From Cedecea lapagei (GTDB taxonomy: Bacteria; Pseudomonadota; Gammaproteobacteria; Enterobacterales; Enterobacteriaceae), in assembly GCF_900635955.1 (NCBI RefSeq), contig NZ_LR134201.1, forward strand, positions 4,030,001 to 4,094,000: DNA of 64,000 nucleotides, given 5' to 3'. The notes beneath the pieces were generated by a model. The model searched no databases. It had not been told where the DNA came from and saw only the letters and a program-made list of their open reading frames with translations. This document shows, piece after piece, positions 45,308 to 53,727 of the stretch (position 1 is its first letter; each line of letters starts with the position of its first letter). The translations under genes and the position numbers were made by a program.

Positions 45308-46158
45308 TTAGCCAAAGCCGACCCAGGCCTTCTGATTATTCACATCAAGCGTCGCCGATGTATGCCCGTTCCCCAGGCTCGCCATGCTGATGTTGTCTGC
45401 CACCCCGTGCTTGTTTAGCGCGGCCAGCATCGCCCGCACATTACCGGCCGACCCCTGATCGTTAGCCCCCCACCAGAAATACCTCCGTTTTTCGTGCCGA
45501 AGGGTGTAAATGCCGGGACAGCATATCTTCCAGAGGAATGCCGCCGGAGCCACTGCGCTGCGGGTTATCCATATGTAACGCCAGGCTTTTCCCATCCTGC
45601 ACGATCATCGCCGCCAGGCAGGGCGCCAGGTCGGTCGTGAACAGCGCGGTTTTTTGGCGAGGCGGCTGATGGATCACCTGGGCACGATTATTCCCCTGGG
45701 CAAAGAACTGCAATTTGTAGCCTTCATCGGCAAAGCGTTCGTGGGAGCGGCGAAACGGCACGCCGTGGTTTTCCTTATTCATCGCCAGCTGAAGGGTTTG
45801 CAGCGAACCTAGCTGCATAATCGCTTTGGCCGGAAAAGCCTGCAGCGGATTCCCCGTCAAATTCAGATGTTTGAGATGCGTCAGCGCCCCCCAGCGCATC
45901 AGGTAATGCCGTCAACCCACGCTCGCTTAGATCTAACGTCTCGTTATGGCACTGAAAATTATTCATTATTTCGCTGCACGCGGCGGCACGCGCCTTGCCC
46001 TCTTCTGGCGTAGGCGCAGCGGCGGCCCAATTTTTGAGATCGCCGTTAAGATCGCTTGCGTGCAGGCCGGGCGAAGCGGTTTTCACCGCTGCCGGAGCAG
46101 ATGTATTGGCCAGAGACGACATCCCCGAAGGGCGTATCGTCGTAGAATTAATATGCAT
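45308..46158 (-). pseudogene. LRR + CNF/CheD-like Cys-His protein, type III effector candidate, two frameshifts
   Basis: Removing one C from each of two six-C runs (45887-45892 and 45466-45471) gives one 282-residue frame. Residues 1-50 are Ser/Thr/Ala-rich, a typical secretion-signal composition. At about 74-125 are two or three leucine-rich repeats (TLDLSERGLTALPDAL, HLKHLNLTGNPLQAFP, SLQTLQL). The C-terminal part has C180 and H195 (APCLAAM..LALH). Cys and His are 15 apart, as I recall for C866/H881 of CNF1; VGANDQGSAGNVRAML recalls CheD. This domain call is inference. A near-perfect hrp box precedes the ATG, which has GGAG upstream. Both breaks are homopolymer indels, so the gene may be intact. 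Confidence 0.7.
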
Positions 46159-46184
46159 AATCAGACTCCGCGATAGACTGCCAG

Positions 46185-46213
46185 TATGTGGACTTAACGG
46201 ACCCACCGGTTCC
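46185..46213 (-). promoter_or_regulatory. hrp box for the LRR gene
   Basis: Minus strand GGAACC, 16 bases, CCACATA, an exact match to GGAACC-N15/16-CCACNNA. It ends 26 bp before the ATG and lies in the gap between the upstream gene's stop (46231) and this gene, so both effectors have their own promoters. Confidence 0.92.
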
Positions 46214-46230
46214 CCTGGCGAAGGCGATCT

Positions 46231-47559
46231 TTATGCCTGCCGCTCAGCCGCATTAAGGGAGGCGGCTGGCTGGCGATTTAAAGCGGCCTGGAGCTGATGC
46301 CCAACCCAGCCTGCGGCCGAGTTAATCGCCGCAGGAACCTTCTCCTGGAGCGTTTGCGTCATCTTGTCCGCTACCGCGTCTGCTACGATCTCTGCCGCCG
46401 GCACAGCAAAGAATACCGGCGCAGAGGCAACAACGTTTGCCGCATGGCTAATGGCGCTTATCGAGGCGGCGTTCATGCTGTGGCTGGCAAGCGCCACGCT
46501 AATGGCGCTGCGCAAAGCAATGACGCCAGCAAAACCGCCGGCAAGCATGGCGGTTTTCCCTAAGCCAGGCGCAGAAATGACGTTTGCCGCCGCTTTGAGG
46601 CTATCTGTCGCAATATCCAGGGGCAGCTTAGCTACCCGCTGGGCGGCATTTTTTAAGGTATGGCTCGCCACATGCGTATTTTTAAGCTCGGTAAATTTCT
46701 GCTGCCAGTCGTTGCGCCCCAGTAAATATTCCGGCCCCGTCCGCCCCTTATTTTCATCCACCGCATGAAGGATAGCGCTCATCGCGCCGCCGGCCACCAG
46801 GCCTCCCCCGGCAGAAAGCCAGGTATCGGCCTCTGCGGCCACTTTCGGCCCGGCAAAATACGTGAGCGTTGCAGCCGTAGCCAGCCGCGCCAGATTGCGT
46901 GCCGAATAGGTCTGGATAGCCAGCCCGGTTTCTGCCACCGTCGTCATCAGGTCAGGCTTTGTCTCTTTTACCGCTTCGCGCATCGTCGGGTGGAGGTCGC
47001 TGTCTTTAGCAGACAGCCAGGGGCTGGTCGCCGTTGCGCGATTAAGCAACGTAGTGCCGATAGTGTCGGCAATACTGGACTGCAGGCCGGCATGGAGGCC
47101 AATTTCTGCAGCCGTGTGGGCAAAAGCGCTTAGCATCGGCACTTTGTCGTAGGCGACGGATGCCACAGCAAACGGAATAGCCCTCACCGCGCCTCGCGCC
47201 ACCTGCCCTAATCTGTCCAGCTGATGGCCTTTGGTTAGCACCGACTCAATGGAGGCCGGCGTTTCCCCCATTTTGTGCAGCTCGCGGGTTCTCGACTCAA
47301 TCAGAGCGTGCATTTCCGCATGGTTATCACCGCTGGTATGCTTGCCAAACAGCGCGCCGAGCTTGTGATGAATAGCGGCCTCATTTGCCGAGCCATAAAC
47401 GCTATCGCCGACAAAATGCAGGCTTTCGTGCGCGCTAACAGCGGCGGAAGTGGCGACAGAGGTGCTGGAAGCCATCGACGCAGGGCGGTGGCCGCCATGT
47501 TCCGGCAAGGGGGGAAGCTCCGCAGCATGCCTGTGCGCGGAAGTGACGGAATTGACCAT
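46231..47559 (-). CDS. Unrecognised 442-residue hrp-box protein, type III effector candidate
   Basis: No family was recognised. The N-terminus (MVNSVTSAHRHAAELPPLP, then ASSTSVATSAAVS) is Ser/Ala/His-rich without a Sec signal, as in type III effectors. Residues about 100-420 are dominated by small-residue helices; segments such as AMLAGGFAGVIALRSAISVA and the VASAPVFFAVPAAEIVA stretch are hydrophobic enough for membrane contact. It starts with the ATG at 47559, which has AGGAG upstream; a 41-codon extension to 47682 would run through the hrp box and is rejected. A near-consensus hrp box (47596-47623) lies upstream. Tandem with the LRR gene, in an insertion between msrA and ytfL. Confidence 0.7.
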   Translation of the reverse strand: MVNSVTSAHRHAAELPPLPEHGGHRPASMASSTSVATSAAVSAHESLHFVGDSVYGSANEAAIHHKLGALFGKHTSGDNHAEMHALIESRTRELHKMGETPASIESVLTKGHQLDRLGQVARGAVRAIPFAVASVAYDKVPMLSAFAHTAAEIGLHAGLQSSIADTIGTTLLNRATATSPWLSAKDSDLHPTMREAVKETKPDLMTTVAETGLAIQTYSARNLARLATAATLTYFAGPKVAAEADTWLSAGGGLVAGGAMSAILHAVDENKGRTGPEYLLGRNDWQQKFTELKNTHVASHTLKNAAQRVAKLPLDIATDSLKAAANVISAPGLGKTAMLAGGFAGVIALRSAISVALASHSMNAASISAISHAANVVASAPVFFAVPAAEIVADAVADKMTQTLQEKVPAAINSAAGWVGHQLQAALNRQPAASLNAAERQA

Positions 47560-47595
47560 GTGAACGCTCTCCTGATAGTGGGCTAACCAATCGGG

Positions 47596-47623
47596 TGAGT
47601 GGCCAAAAGAAGGAAAGAGTTCC
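47596..47623 (-). promoter_or_regulatory. hrp box for the 442-residue protein
   Basis: Minus strand GGAACT, 15 bases, CCACTCA. Same boxes and base difference as at 22482-22510, with 15 rather than 16 spacing. It ends 36 bp before the ATG. The rest of 47624-47875 contains ytfL leader sequence with no other feature I can name. Confidence 0.88.
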
Positions 47624-47875
47624 AGGAGAGTGACAGGCAGATTCCACCGCAAGATAAGCCAAATGTTGGCACCCTTGAGCAAAAATCAGATGAAGAAAAA
47701 TATCGCTTTCGGCCGGCTAAATAACCGCCTCTGGCAGCACCTCCCCTCCTTACGCTATACTACCCGTTGAATTTGCTGGCTCGTTCACAAAAGCGACCGG
47801 CAATTCTTGTGTATGACCCCTTTGATTTATCCACTTTTCCCTTCCGAGGACCTGGCCACAACAGCCAGATAAATT

Positions 47876-49213
47876 ATGTTAAACAGTATTTTGATAATAC
47901 TTATCCTTATTGCTATTAGTGCCTTTTTCTCAATCTCTGAGATCTCGCTTGCCGCCTCTCGTAAAATCAAACTGAAACTGTTGGCCGATGAAGGCAACGT
48001 CAACGCGCAGCGCGTCCTGAAGATGCAGGAAACGCCGGGCATGTTCTTTACCGTGGTGCAAATTGGGCTGAACGCCGTGGCTATTCTCGGCGGTATCGTC
48101 GGCGATGCGGCCTTCTCCCCGGCGTTTAAAATGCTGCTGGAGCGCTTTCTGTCCCCGGAGCTTGCCGACCAGCTCAGCTTTATTATCTCCTTCACCCTCG
48201 TCACCAGCCTGTTTATTCTGTTTGCAGACCTCACCCCGAAACGCATCGGTATGATTTCTCCCGAAACGGTTGCTTTGCGTATTATCAACCCGATGCGCTT
48301 CTGTCTGTTTATTTTCAGACCTCTGGTATGGTTCTTCAACGGCCTGGCGAACGTTATCTTCCGTATCTTCAAGCTGCCGATGGTGCGTAAAGACGACATC
48401 ACGTCCGACGACGTTTATGCGGTGTTTGAAGCCGGTGCTCTGGCGGGCGTGCTGCGTAAGCAGGAGCACGAGCTGATTGAGAACGTGTTTGAGCTGGAAT
48501 CCCGTACCGTGCCGTCATCGATGACCTCGCGCGAAAACGTGATTTGGTTCGACCTGCACGCCGACGAGCAAAGCCTGAAGTCCACCATCGCCGAACACCC
48601 GCACTCCAAGTTTCTGGTCTGTAATGGCGATATTGACCACGTGGTCGGCTACGTGGATTCCAAAGAGCTGCTGAACCGCGTGCTGGGCAACCAGAGTATG
48701 GCGCTTAACAGCGGCGTGCATCTGCGTAACGCCCTGATTGTGCCAGACACGTTGACGCTCTCCGAAGCGCTGGAGAGCTTTAAAACCGCCGGTGAAGACT
48801 TCGCGGTGATTATGAATGAATACGCGCTGGTGGTGGGCATCATCACCCTGAACGACGTGATGACCACGCTGATGGGCGACCTGGTCGGCCAGGGCATGGA
48901 AGAGCAAATCGTTGCCCGTGACGAAAATTCATGGCTGGTTGAAGGCGGTACGCCGATTGATGACGTCATGCGAGTGCTGGATATCGACGAATTCCCGCAG
49001 TCCGGCAACTACGAAACCATCGGCGGGTTCATGATGTTTATGCTGCGTAAGATCCCGAAACGTACCGACTCGGTGAAGTTCTCCGGCTACAAGTTCGAGG
49101 TGGTGGATATTGATAACTACCGCATCGACCAGCTGCTGGTCACGCGTATTGACAATAAGCCCGTGGCGTTGACGCCAAAGCTGCCTGACGGTGAAGAGCC
49201 GCAGGAGCAGTAA
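47876..49213 (+). CDS. paeA: CNNM/CorC-family transporter YtfL (PaeA)
   Basis: 445 residues. N-terminal DUF21 membrane domain (about 1-190), two CBS domains (about 200-330) and a C-terminal CorC/HlyC domain. SEISLAASRKIKLKLLADEGN, FADLTPKRIGM and EYALVVGIITLNDVM are near identical to E. coli YtfL, reported to act in polyamine (cadaverine/putrescine) export. It ends in a terminator. Confidence 0.94.
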   Translation: MLNSILIILILIAISAFFSISEISLAASRKIKLKLLADEGNVNAQRVLKMQETPGMFFTVVQIGLNAVAILGGIVGDAAFSPAFKMLLERFLSPELADQLSFIISFTLVTSLFILFADLTPKRIGMISPETVALRIINPMRFCLFIFRPLVWFFNGLANVIFRIFKLPMVRKDDITSDDVYAVFEAGALAGVLRKQEHELIENVFELESRTVPSSMTSRENVIWFDLHADEQSLKSTIAEHPHSKFLVCNGDIDHVVGYVDSKELLNRVLGNQSMALNSGVHLRNALIVPDTLTLSEALESFKTAGEDFAVIMNEYALVVGIITLNDVMTTLMGDLVGQGMEEQIVARDENSWLVEGGTPIDDVMRVLDIDEFPQSGNYETIGGFMMFMLRKIPKRTDSVKFSGYKFEVVDIDNYRIDQLLVTRIDNKPVALTPKLPDGEEPQEQ

Positions 49214-49230
49214 GCAAGCTCCAGAAACAC

Positions 49231-49257
49231 TAACGGCCCCTTCAGGGGCCGTTTTAT
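49231..49257 (+). terminator. ytfL terminator
   Basis: AACGGCCCCT and AGGGGCCGTT stem around TC, then TTT. Confidence 0.88.
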
Positions 49258-49275
49258 TTACTTTGCTTTATGGGC

Positions 49276-49482
49276 TTAACCCATATCCGCCTGCAAGCGC
49301 ATAACCTGGCGGTTCACCTCGGACATCACCGAGTAGTGCTGCTTATCCTTAACCTTCGGGATAAGGATTTTGCCCTTATCAAATTCGAAAGCGCCAACGT
49401 CCTTAATATACAACCGTCCACGGAACAGGATCTTCACGTACTTCGCCACCTGAAGGGGGTTGTAACGTTGGAAAATTTTCAT
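49276..49482 (-). CDS. ytfK: YtfK, stringent-response-linked small protein
   Basis: 68 residues, DUF1107 family (MKIFQRYNPLQVAKYVKILF). In E. coli YtfK stimulates SpoT to make (p)ppGpp under phosphate and fatty-acid limitation. Length and position between ytfL and ytfJ agree. AGGAG precedes the ATG. Confidence 0.93.
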   Translation of the reverse strand: MKIFQRYNPLQVAKYVKILFRGRLYIKDVGAFEFDKGKILIPKVKDKQHYSVMSEVNRQVMRLQADMG

Positions 49483-49807
49483 TGTTCTTTACTCCTGCAT
49501 GTTAACGCCTCTGCGAGCTACATTTGGCTCGACAAAATGAGGCGAAAAAGTTTGGTGCACGAAAACTATAGTCCAGATATCGAAGGTCACCTAGTGTGTA
49601 GAAGTTTTTTTACTAAAAGATTACAAAGTTGCAGAACAATATATTTAATTGTAAAAAACGGCAGCGTAAGCCTTCAAATTTCAGGGTTATGTGCGTCAGC
49701 CCGCAAACTGGCATTTTCATTGCGGGACAGATGCTTATTCACCACATATGCTTAAATCATCGACTCAAGTGGTCGGATCACCTGCTAACAACAATAAGGA
49801 GTCACCT
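49483..49807. other. Divergent ytfK-ytfJ intergenic region
   Basis: AT-rich stretch with the promoters of both genes presumably inside. I found no operator palindrome, RNA gene or open frame worth calling. Confidence 0.4.
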
Positions 49808-50365
49808 ATGACGTTGCGCGGAACGCTGGCGCTGTCCCTTCTGCTGCTGCCGCTAATGGCCTCGGCCCACAACTTTGAAAACAACCAGCGGGTTTCCCCT
49901 ATTGGCATTACCGATAAGGGCGAGCTGGTGCTGGATAACAATAAGTTTAGTTATAAAAACTGGAATAGCGCGCAGCTCCCCGGAAAAGTGAGAGTCCTGC
50001 AGCATATTGCCGGTCGTTCGAGCGCAAAAGAAGAAAATGCGGCGATGGTCGAGGCGATAAAAGCGGCGAAATTCCCGCACGATAAGTACCAGACCACGAC
50101 TATCGTGAATACCGATGACGCTATCGTCGGTACCGGCATGTTCGTGCGCAGCAGCATTGAAAGCAATAAGAAAGAGTTTCCGTGGTCGCAGTTTATCGTC
50201 GACAGCAATGGCGTCGCGGCTAAAGCGTGGAAGCTGGAACAGGGCGGTTCGGCCATCGTGGTGCTGGATAAAGAAGGACGGGTGCAGTTCGCCAAAGATG
50301 GTCCGTTAACCCAGCAGGAAGTGCAGCAGGTGATTGGCCTGCTGCAGGGGCTGCTTAGTAAATAG
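49808..50365 (+). CDS. ytfJ: YtfJ-family periplasmic protein
   Basis: 185 residues. Signal peptide (MTLRGTLALSLLLLPLMASAH) then a thioredoxin-fold-like domain (family DUF/YtfJ) with PGKVRVLQHIAGRSSAKE and IVVLDKEGRVQF; no CxxC is present. Function unknown. AGGAG precedes the ATG at 49808. The 3' end overlaps convergent cysQ by 11 bp. Confidence 0.9.
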   Translation: MTLRGTLALSLLLLPLMASAHNFENNQRVSPIGITDKGELVLDNNKFSYKNWNSAQLPGKVRVLQHIAGRSSAKEENAAMVEAIKAAKFPHDKYQTTTIVNTDDAIVGTGMFVRSSIESNKKEFPWSQFIVDSNGVAAKAWKLEQGGSAIVVLDKEGRVQFAKDGPLTQQEVQQVIGLLQGLLSK

Positions 50366-51101
50366 AGACGCGGAAGCCGGGATTAAGGAACGACTCGCGC
50401 GGGGTATAGTCCAGCGGCTTGCCCTGCCAGTCGTGAACATGCGCCCCGGCGGCAACCGCCACGGCATGCCCTGCGGCGGTATCCCAAATGTTGGTCGGCC
50501 CAAAACGCGGGTAAAGCTGGGCCTGGCCGTCGGCCACCAGGCAGAACTTCAGCGATGAACCGATGGCCGTGGTCTGGTGCTCCCCCAGTTGCTGGAGATA
50601 CTCTTTCAGCTCGCTGTCGCTGGCGGCGTGGGAACGGCTCACCACCACACGCGGTGGACGAGCGTCCCGCACGTGAATTTGGTTGCGAACGCCGCACTCT
50701 TCCTTCCAGGCCTTTCCTTCCGCCGCGCTGTACATGACCTTCAGCACAGGCGCGAACACCACGCCCATCACCGCCTTCCCGCCTTCGATAAGCGCGATAT
50801 TCACCGTGAACTCGCCGTTACGCTTCAGAAACTCTTTGGTGCCGTCTAACGGGTCCACCAGCCAATAGCGCTGCCAGCTTTGACGGGTATCCCACGACTG
50901 AGGATCTTCTTCCGACAGAACGGGGATCTCCGGCGTCAGCGCATTCAGCCCTTTCAAAATAATATCGTGTGCGGCAAGATCTGCCGCCGTCACTGGGGAA
51001 TCATCGATCTTATGAGTGGCTTCGAGCGGCTTCTCCCCCTCATAGACCTGCATAATCGCGGCCCCGGCCTCCCGGGCCAGCTGGCAAATTTGTTCTAACA
51101 T
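50355..51101 (-). CDS. cysQ: 3'(2'),5'-bisphosphate nucleotidase CysQ
   Basis: 248 residues. Li-sensitive phosphatase hydrolysing PAP to AMP in sulfur assimilation. Inositol-monophosphatase fold with LSEEDPQ, VDPLDGTKEF and WDTAAGHAVA motifs holding metal ligands. Start at 51101 (MLEQICQLAREAG), GGTGGAG upstream. Divergent from cpdB. Confidence 0.96.
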   Translation of the reverse strand: MLEQICQLAREAGAAIMQVYEGEKPLEATHKIDDSPVTAADLAAHDIILKGLNALTPEIPVLSEEDPQSWDTRQSWQRYWLVDPLDGTKEFLKRNGEFTVNIALIEGGKAVMGVVFAPVLKVMYSAAEGKAWKEECGVRNQIHVRDARPPRVVVSRSHAASDSELKEYLQQLGEHQTTAIGSSLKFCLVADGQAQLYPRFGPTNIWDTAAGHAVAVAAGAHVHDWQGKPLDYTPRESFLNPGFRVSIY

Positions 51102-51302
51102 TCTCCACCTCGTGTTGTGTCTCGGCGCTGCAACGAGCAATTAACCTATTGTTTTACTTATATCTCATTGCACCGCGATGCGCTATCTGTGAAGCATTTC
51201 CGGTTTAATGGCCTCATTTTCTGGCAGACTTCACAAAATTGTAAGCAACAGTCTGTATATACATTGCCCTTTGTGGCTTAGCTCAAAAAAGGATATTCCA
51301 AC

Positions 51303-53234
51303 ATGATTAAGTTTAGCGCAACGCTTCTGGCAACGCTGATTGCCGCCAGCGTTAATGCGGCCACCGTTGACCTGCGGATCATGGAAACGACCGATCTGCA
51401 CAGCAATATGATGGACTTTGATTACTACAAAGATACGCCTACCGAAAAGTTCGGTCTGGTACGCACAGCAAGTTTAATCAATGCCGCCCGCGGCGAAGTC
51501 ACCAACAGCGTGCTGGTAGATAACGGCGATATTATTCAGGGCAGCCCGCTGGGTGATTATGCGGCCGCAAAGGGCCTGAAGGCCGGGGAGATCCATCCGG
51601 TCTATAAGGCGCTGAATACGCTCGACTATACCGTCGGCAATCTCGGCAACCACGAATTCAACTACGGCCTCGACTTTCTGCATAAAGCCCTCGCAGGCGC
51701 GAAGTTCCCTTACGTTAACGCCAATATCATCGACGTGAAAACCCAGAAGCCGATGTTCACGCCGTATCTGATAAAAGAGACCGAAGTCAAAGACAAAGAC
51801 GGCAAAACGCAGACGCTGCGCGTCGGCTACATCGGCTTCGTGCCGCCGCAAATCATGACCTGGGATAAAGCGAACCTGACCGGCAAAGTGACGGTCAACG
51901 ACATTACCGAAACCGCACGGAAATATGTGCCGGAGATGCGCAAACAGGGCGCGGATGTGGTCGTGGTGATCGCCCACTCGGGGCTTTCCAGCGAGCCTTA
52001 TCAGGCGATGGCGGAAAACTCAGTCTACTACCTCAGCCAGGTGCCTGGCGTGGACGCCATTATGTTTGGCCATGCCCATGCCGTGTTCCCGGGCAAAGAC
52101 TTTGCCAATATTAAAGGGGCAGATATAGAAAAAGGGACGCTGAACGGCGTTCCGTCGGTAATGCCGGGCATGTGGGGAGATCACCTTGGCGTGGTCGACC
52201 TGGTGCTGAGCAACGACTCCGGCAGCTGGAAAGTGACCAGCGGAAAAGCCGAAGCGCGCCCAATTTATGACAGCGTGGCTAAGAAATCGCTGGCGGCAGA
52301 AGACGAGAAGCTGGTTAAGGTTCTGCTGGAGGACCACAAAGGAACCCGCGAATTTGTCAGCAAACCTGTCGGCAAGTCGGCAGACAACATGTACAGCTAT
52401 CTGGCGCTGGTACAGGATGACCCAACCGTTCAGGTGGTGAATAACGCGCAGAAGGCCTACGTCGAGAAATTTATTCAGGGCGACCCCGACCTGGCGAAGC
52501 TGCCTGTGCTCTCCGCCGCAGCGCCGTTCAAAGTCGGTGGACGTAAAAACGACCCGGCGAGCTTCGTTGAAGTGGAAAAAGGCCAGCTCACCTTCCGCAA
52601 CGCCGCAGACCTCTACCTCTACCCGAACACGCTGGTGGTGGTTAAAGCCACCGGCAAAGAAGTCAAAGAGTGGCTGGAATGCTCCGCCGGGCAGTTCAAC
52701 CAGATTGACGTGAACAGCGCCAAACCACAGGAATTGATCAACTGGGACGGCTTCCGTACCTATAACTTCGACGTGATTGACGGCGTTAACTACCAGATCG
52801 ACGTCAGCCAGCCGGCCCGCTACGACGGCGAATGCCAGATGGTGAACCCGAAGGCCGAACGCATCAAAGATTTGACCTTCAAGGGTAAACCTATCGACCC
52901 GAACGCGGTCTTCCTGGTCGCGACCAATAACTATCGCGCCTACGGCGGCAAGTTTGCCGGCACCGGGGACAGCCACATCGCCTTTGCTTCACCTGACGAG
53001 AACCGCGCGATACTGGCGAGCTGGATTAGCGCCCAGGGCGAAATTCACCCTGCCGCAGACAATAACTGGCGCCTGGCGCCGATAGCCAGCAAGCAGCCGC
53101 TGGATATCCGCTTTGAAACCTCGCCAACCGACAAAGCAGCCGCGTTTATCAAGCAAAAAGGGCAATACCCGATGAAAAAAGTCGCTAACGACGACATCGG
53201 CTTTGCCGTCTACCAGCTAGATTTAAGCAACTAG
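51303..53234 (+). CDS. cpdB: Periplasmic 2',3'-cyclic-nucleotide 2'-phosphodiesterase/3'-nucleotidase CpdB
   Basis: 643 residues. Signal peptide (MIKFSATLLATLIAASVNA), then a metallophosphatase domain with TTDLHSN, GNHEFNYG and GHAHAVFPG metal sites and a C-terminal 5'-nucleotidase domain with ATNNYRAYGG. It scavenges nucleotides in the periplasm. Length and neighbours match E. coli. Confidence 0.96.
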   Translation: MIKFSATLLATLIAASVNAATVDLRIMETTDLHSNMMDFDYYKDTPTEKFGLVRTASLINAARGEVTNSVLVDNGDIIQGSPLGDYAAAKGLKAGEIHPVYKALNTLDYTVGNLGNHEFNYGLDFLHKALAGAKFPYVNANIIDVKTQKPMFTPYLIKETEVKDKDGKTQTLRVGYIGFVPPQIMTWDKANLTGKVTVNDITETARKYVPEMRKQGADVVVVIAHSGLSSEPYQAMAENSVYYLSQVPGVDAIMFGHAHAVFPGKDFANIKGADIEKGTLNGVPSVMPGMWGDHLGVVDLVLSNDSGSWKVTSGKAEARPIYDSVAKKSLAAEDEKLVKVLLEDHKGTREFVSKPVGKSADNMYSYLALVQDDPTVQVVNNAQKAYVEKFIQGDPDLAKLPVLSAAAPFKVGGRKNDPASFVEVEKGQLTFRNAADLYLYPNTLVVVKATGKEVKEWLECSAGQFNQIDVNSAKPQELINWDGFRTYNFDVIDGVNYQIDVSQPARYDGECQMVNPKAERIKDLTFKGKPIDPNAVFLVATNNYRAYGGKFAGTGDSHIAFASPDENRAILASWISAQGEIHPAADNNWRLAPIASKQPLDIRFETSPTDKAAAFIKQKGQYPMKKVANDDIGFAVYQLDLSN

Positions 53235-53239
53235 CCCGC

Positions 53240-53635
53240 TCAGGCGTCCCGTTTCATGCGGGACGCCTGTACCTGCGGCCAATTCTCTTCGATCCAGTCG
53301 GCCAGGGCGGCCACTTTATCGGCAATTTCATGCCCCATTGGGGTCAGCGTGTACTCCACGTGCGGCGGCACAACCGGGTAGGATTTGCGATCCACAAAGC
53401 CGTCTGCCTCAAGCCACTGCAGCGTCTGCGCCAGCATTTTCTCGCTCACGCCGCCCATCTTGCGCCTTAAATCGCTAAAGCGATGGGTGCCGTCCTGTAA
53501 TGCCACTAAAATTAAAACACCCCAGCGGCTGGTCACGTGTTTCAGCACGTCCCGCGACGGGCATTTATCGCTGAACAGATTGCCGGTGCGCATTTGCTCG
53601 CCCAGCGTCATGGGCGTTTCGCCGATTTCACTCAT
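53240..53635 (-). CDS. qorR: HxlR-family redox-sensing regulator QorR (YtfH)
   Basis: 131 residues. Winged-helix HxlR family; the single conserved Cys in KCPSRDVLKHVTSRWGVLIL senses redox in the family. FSDLRRKMGGVSEKMLAQTL and YPVVPPHVEYTLT are signatures. Divergent from qorB with a 92-bp gap containing TTACC and GTAC/GTTAG elements that look like its operator (not resolved). The start may be one of two ATGs; the first is used. Confidence 0.92.
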   Translation of the reverse strand: MSEIGETPMTLGEQMRTGNLFSDKCPSRDVLKHVTSRWGVLILVALQDGTHRFSDLRRKMGGVSEKMLAQTLQWLEADGFVDRKSYPVVPPHVEYTLTPMGHEIADKVAALADWIEENWPQVQASRMKRDA

Positions 53636-53727
53636 TTAACACTTACCTTTTTGTGCGTACTTACCAAAAGTTAGCTAGGGTGTTAGTGTGACACAACTTG
53701 TTCGAAACATCACTCAGGAGATTGATC

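Noticed and set aside
46231..47682. Longer start of the 442-residue protein at 47682
   Set aside because: The extra 41 codons cross the hrp box, so they would lie upstream of the transcription start.
45274..47875. Prophage or integrative element carrying the two effector genes
   Set aside because: No integrase, att repeat, tRNA or IS remnant was seen around the insertion.
52020..52976. 318-codon minus-strand frame opposite cpdB
   Set aside because: Antisense of a conserved periplasmic enzyme; composition is that of a mirror frame.
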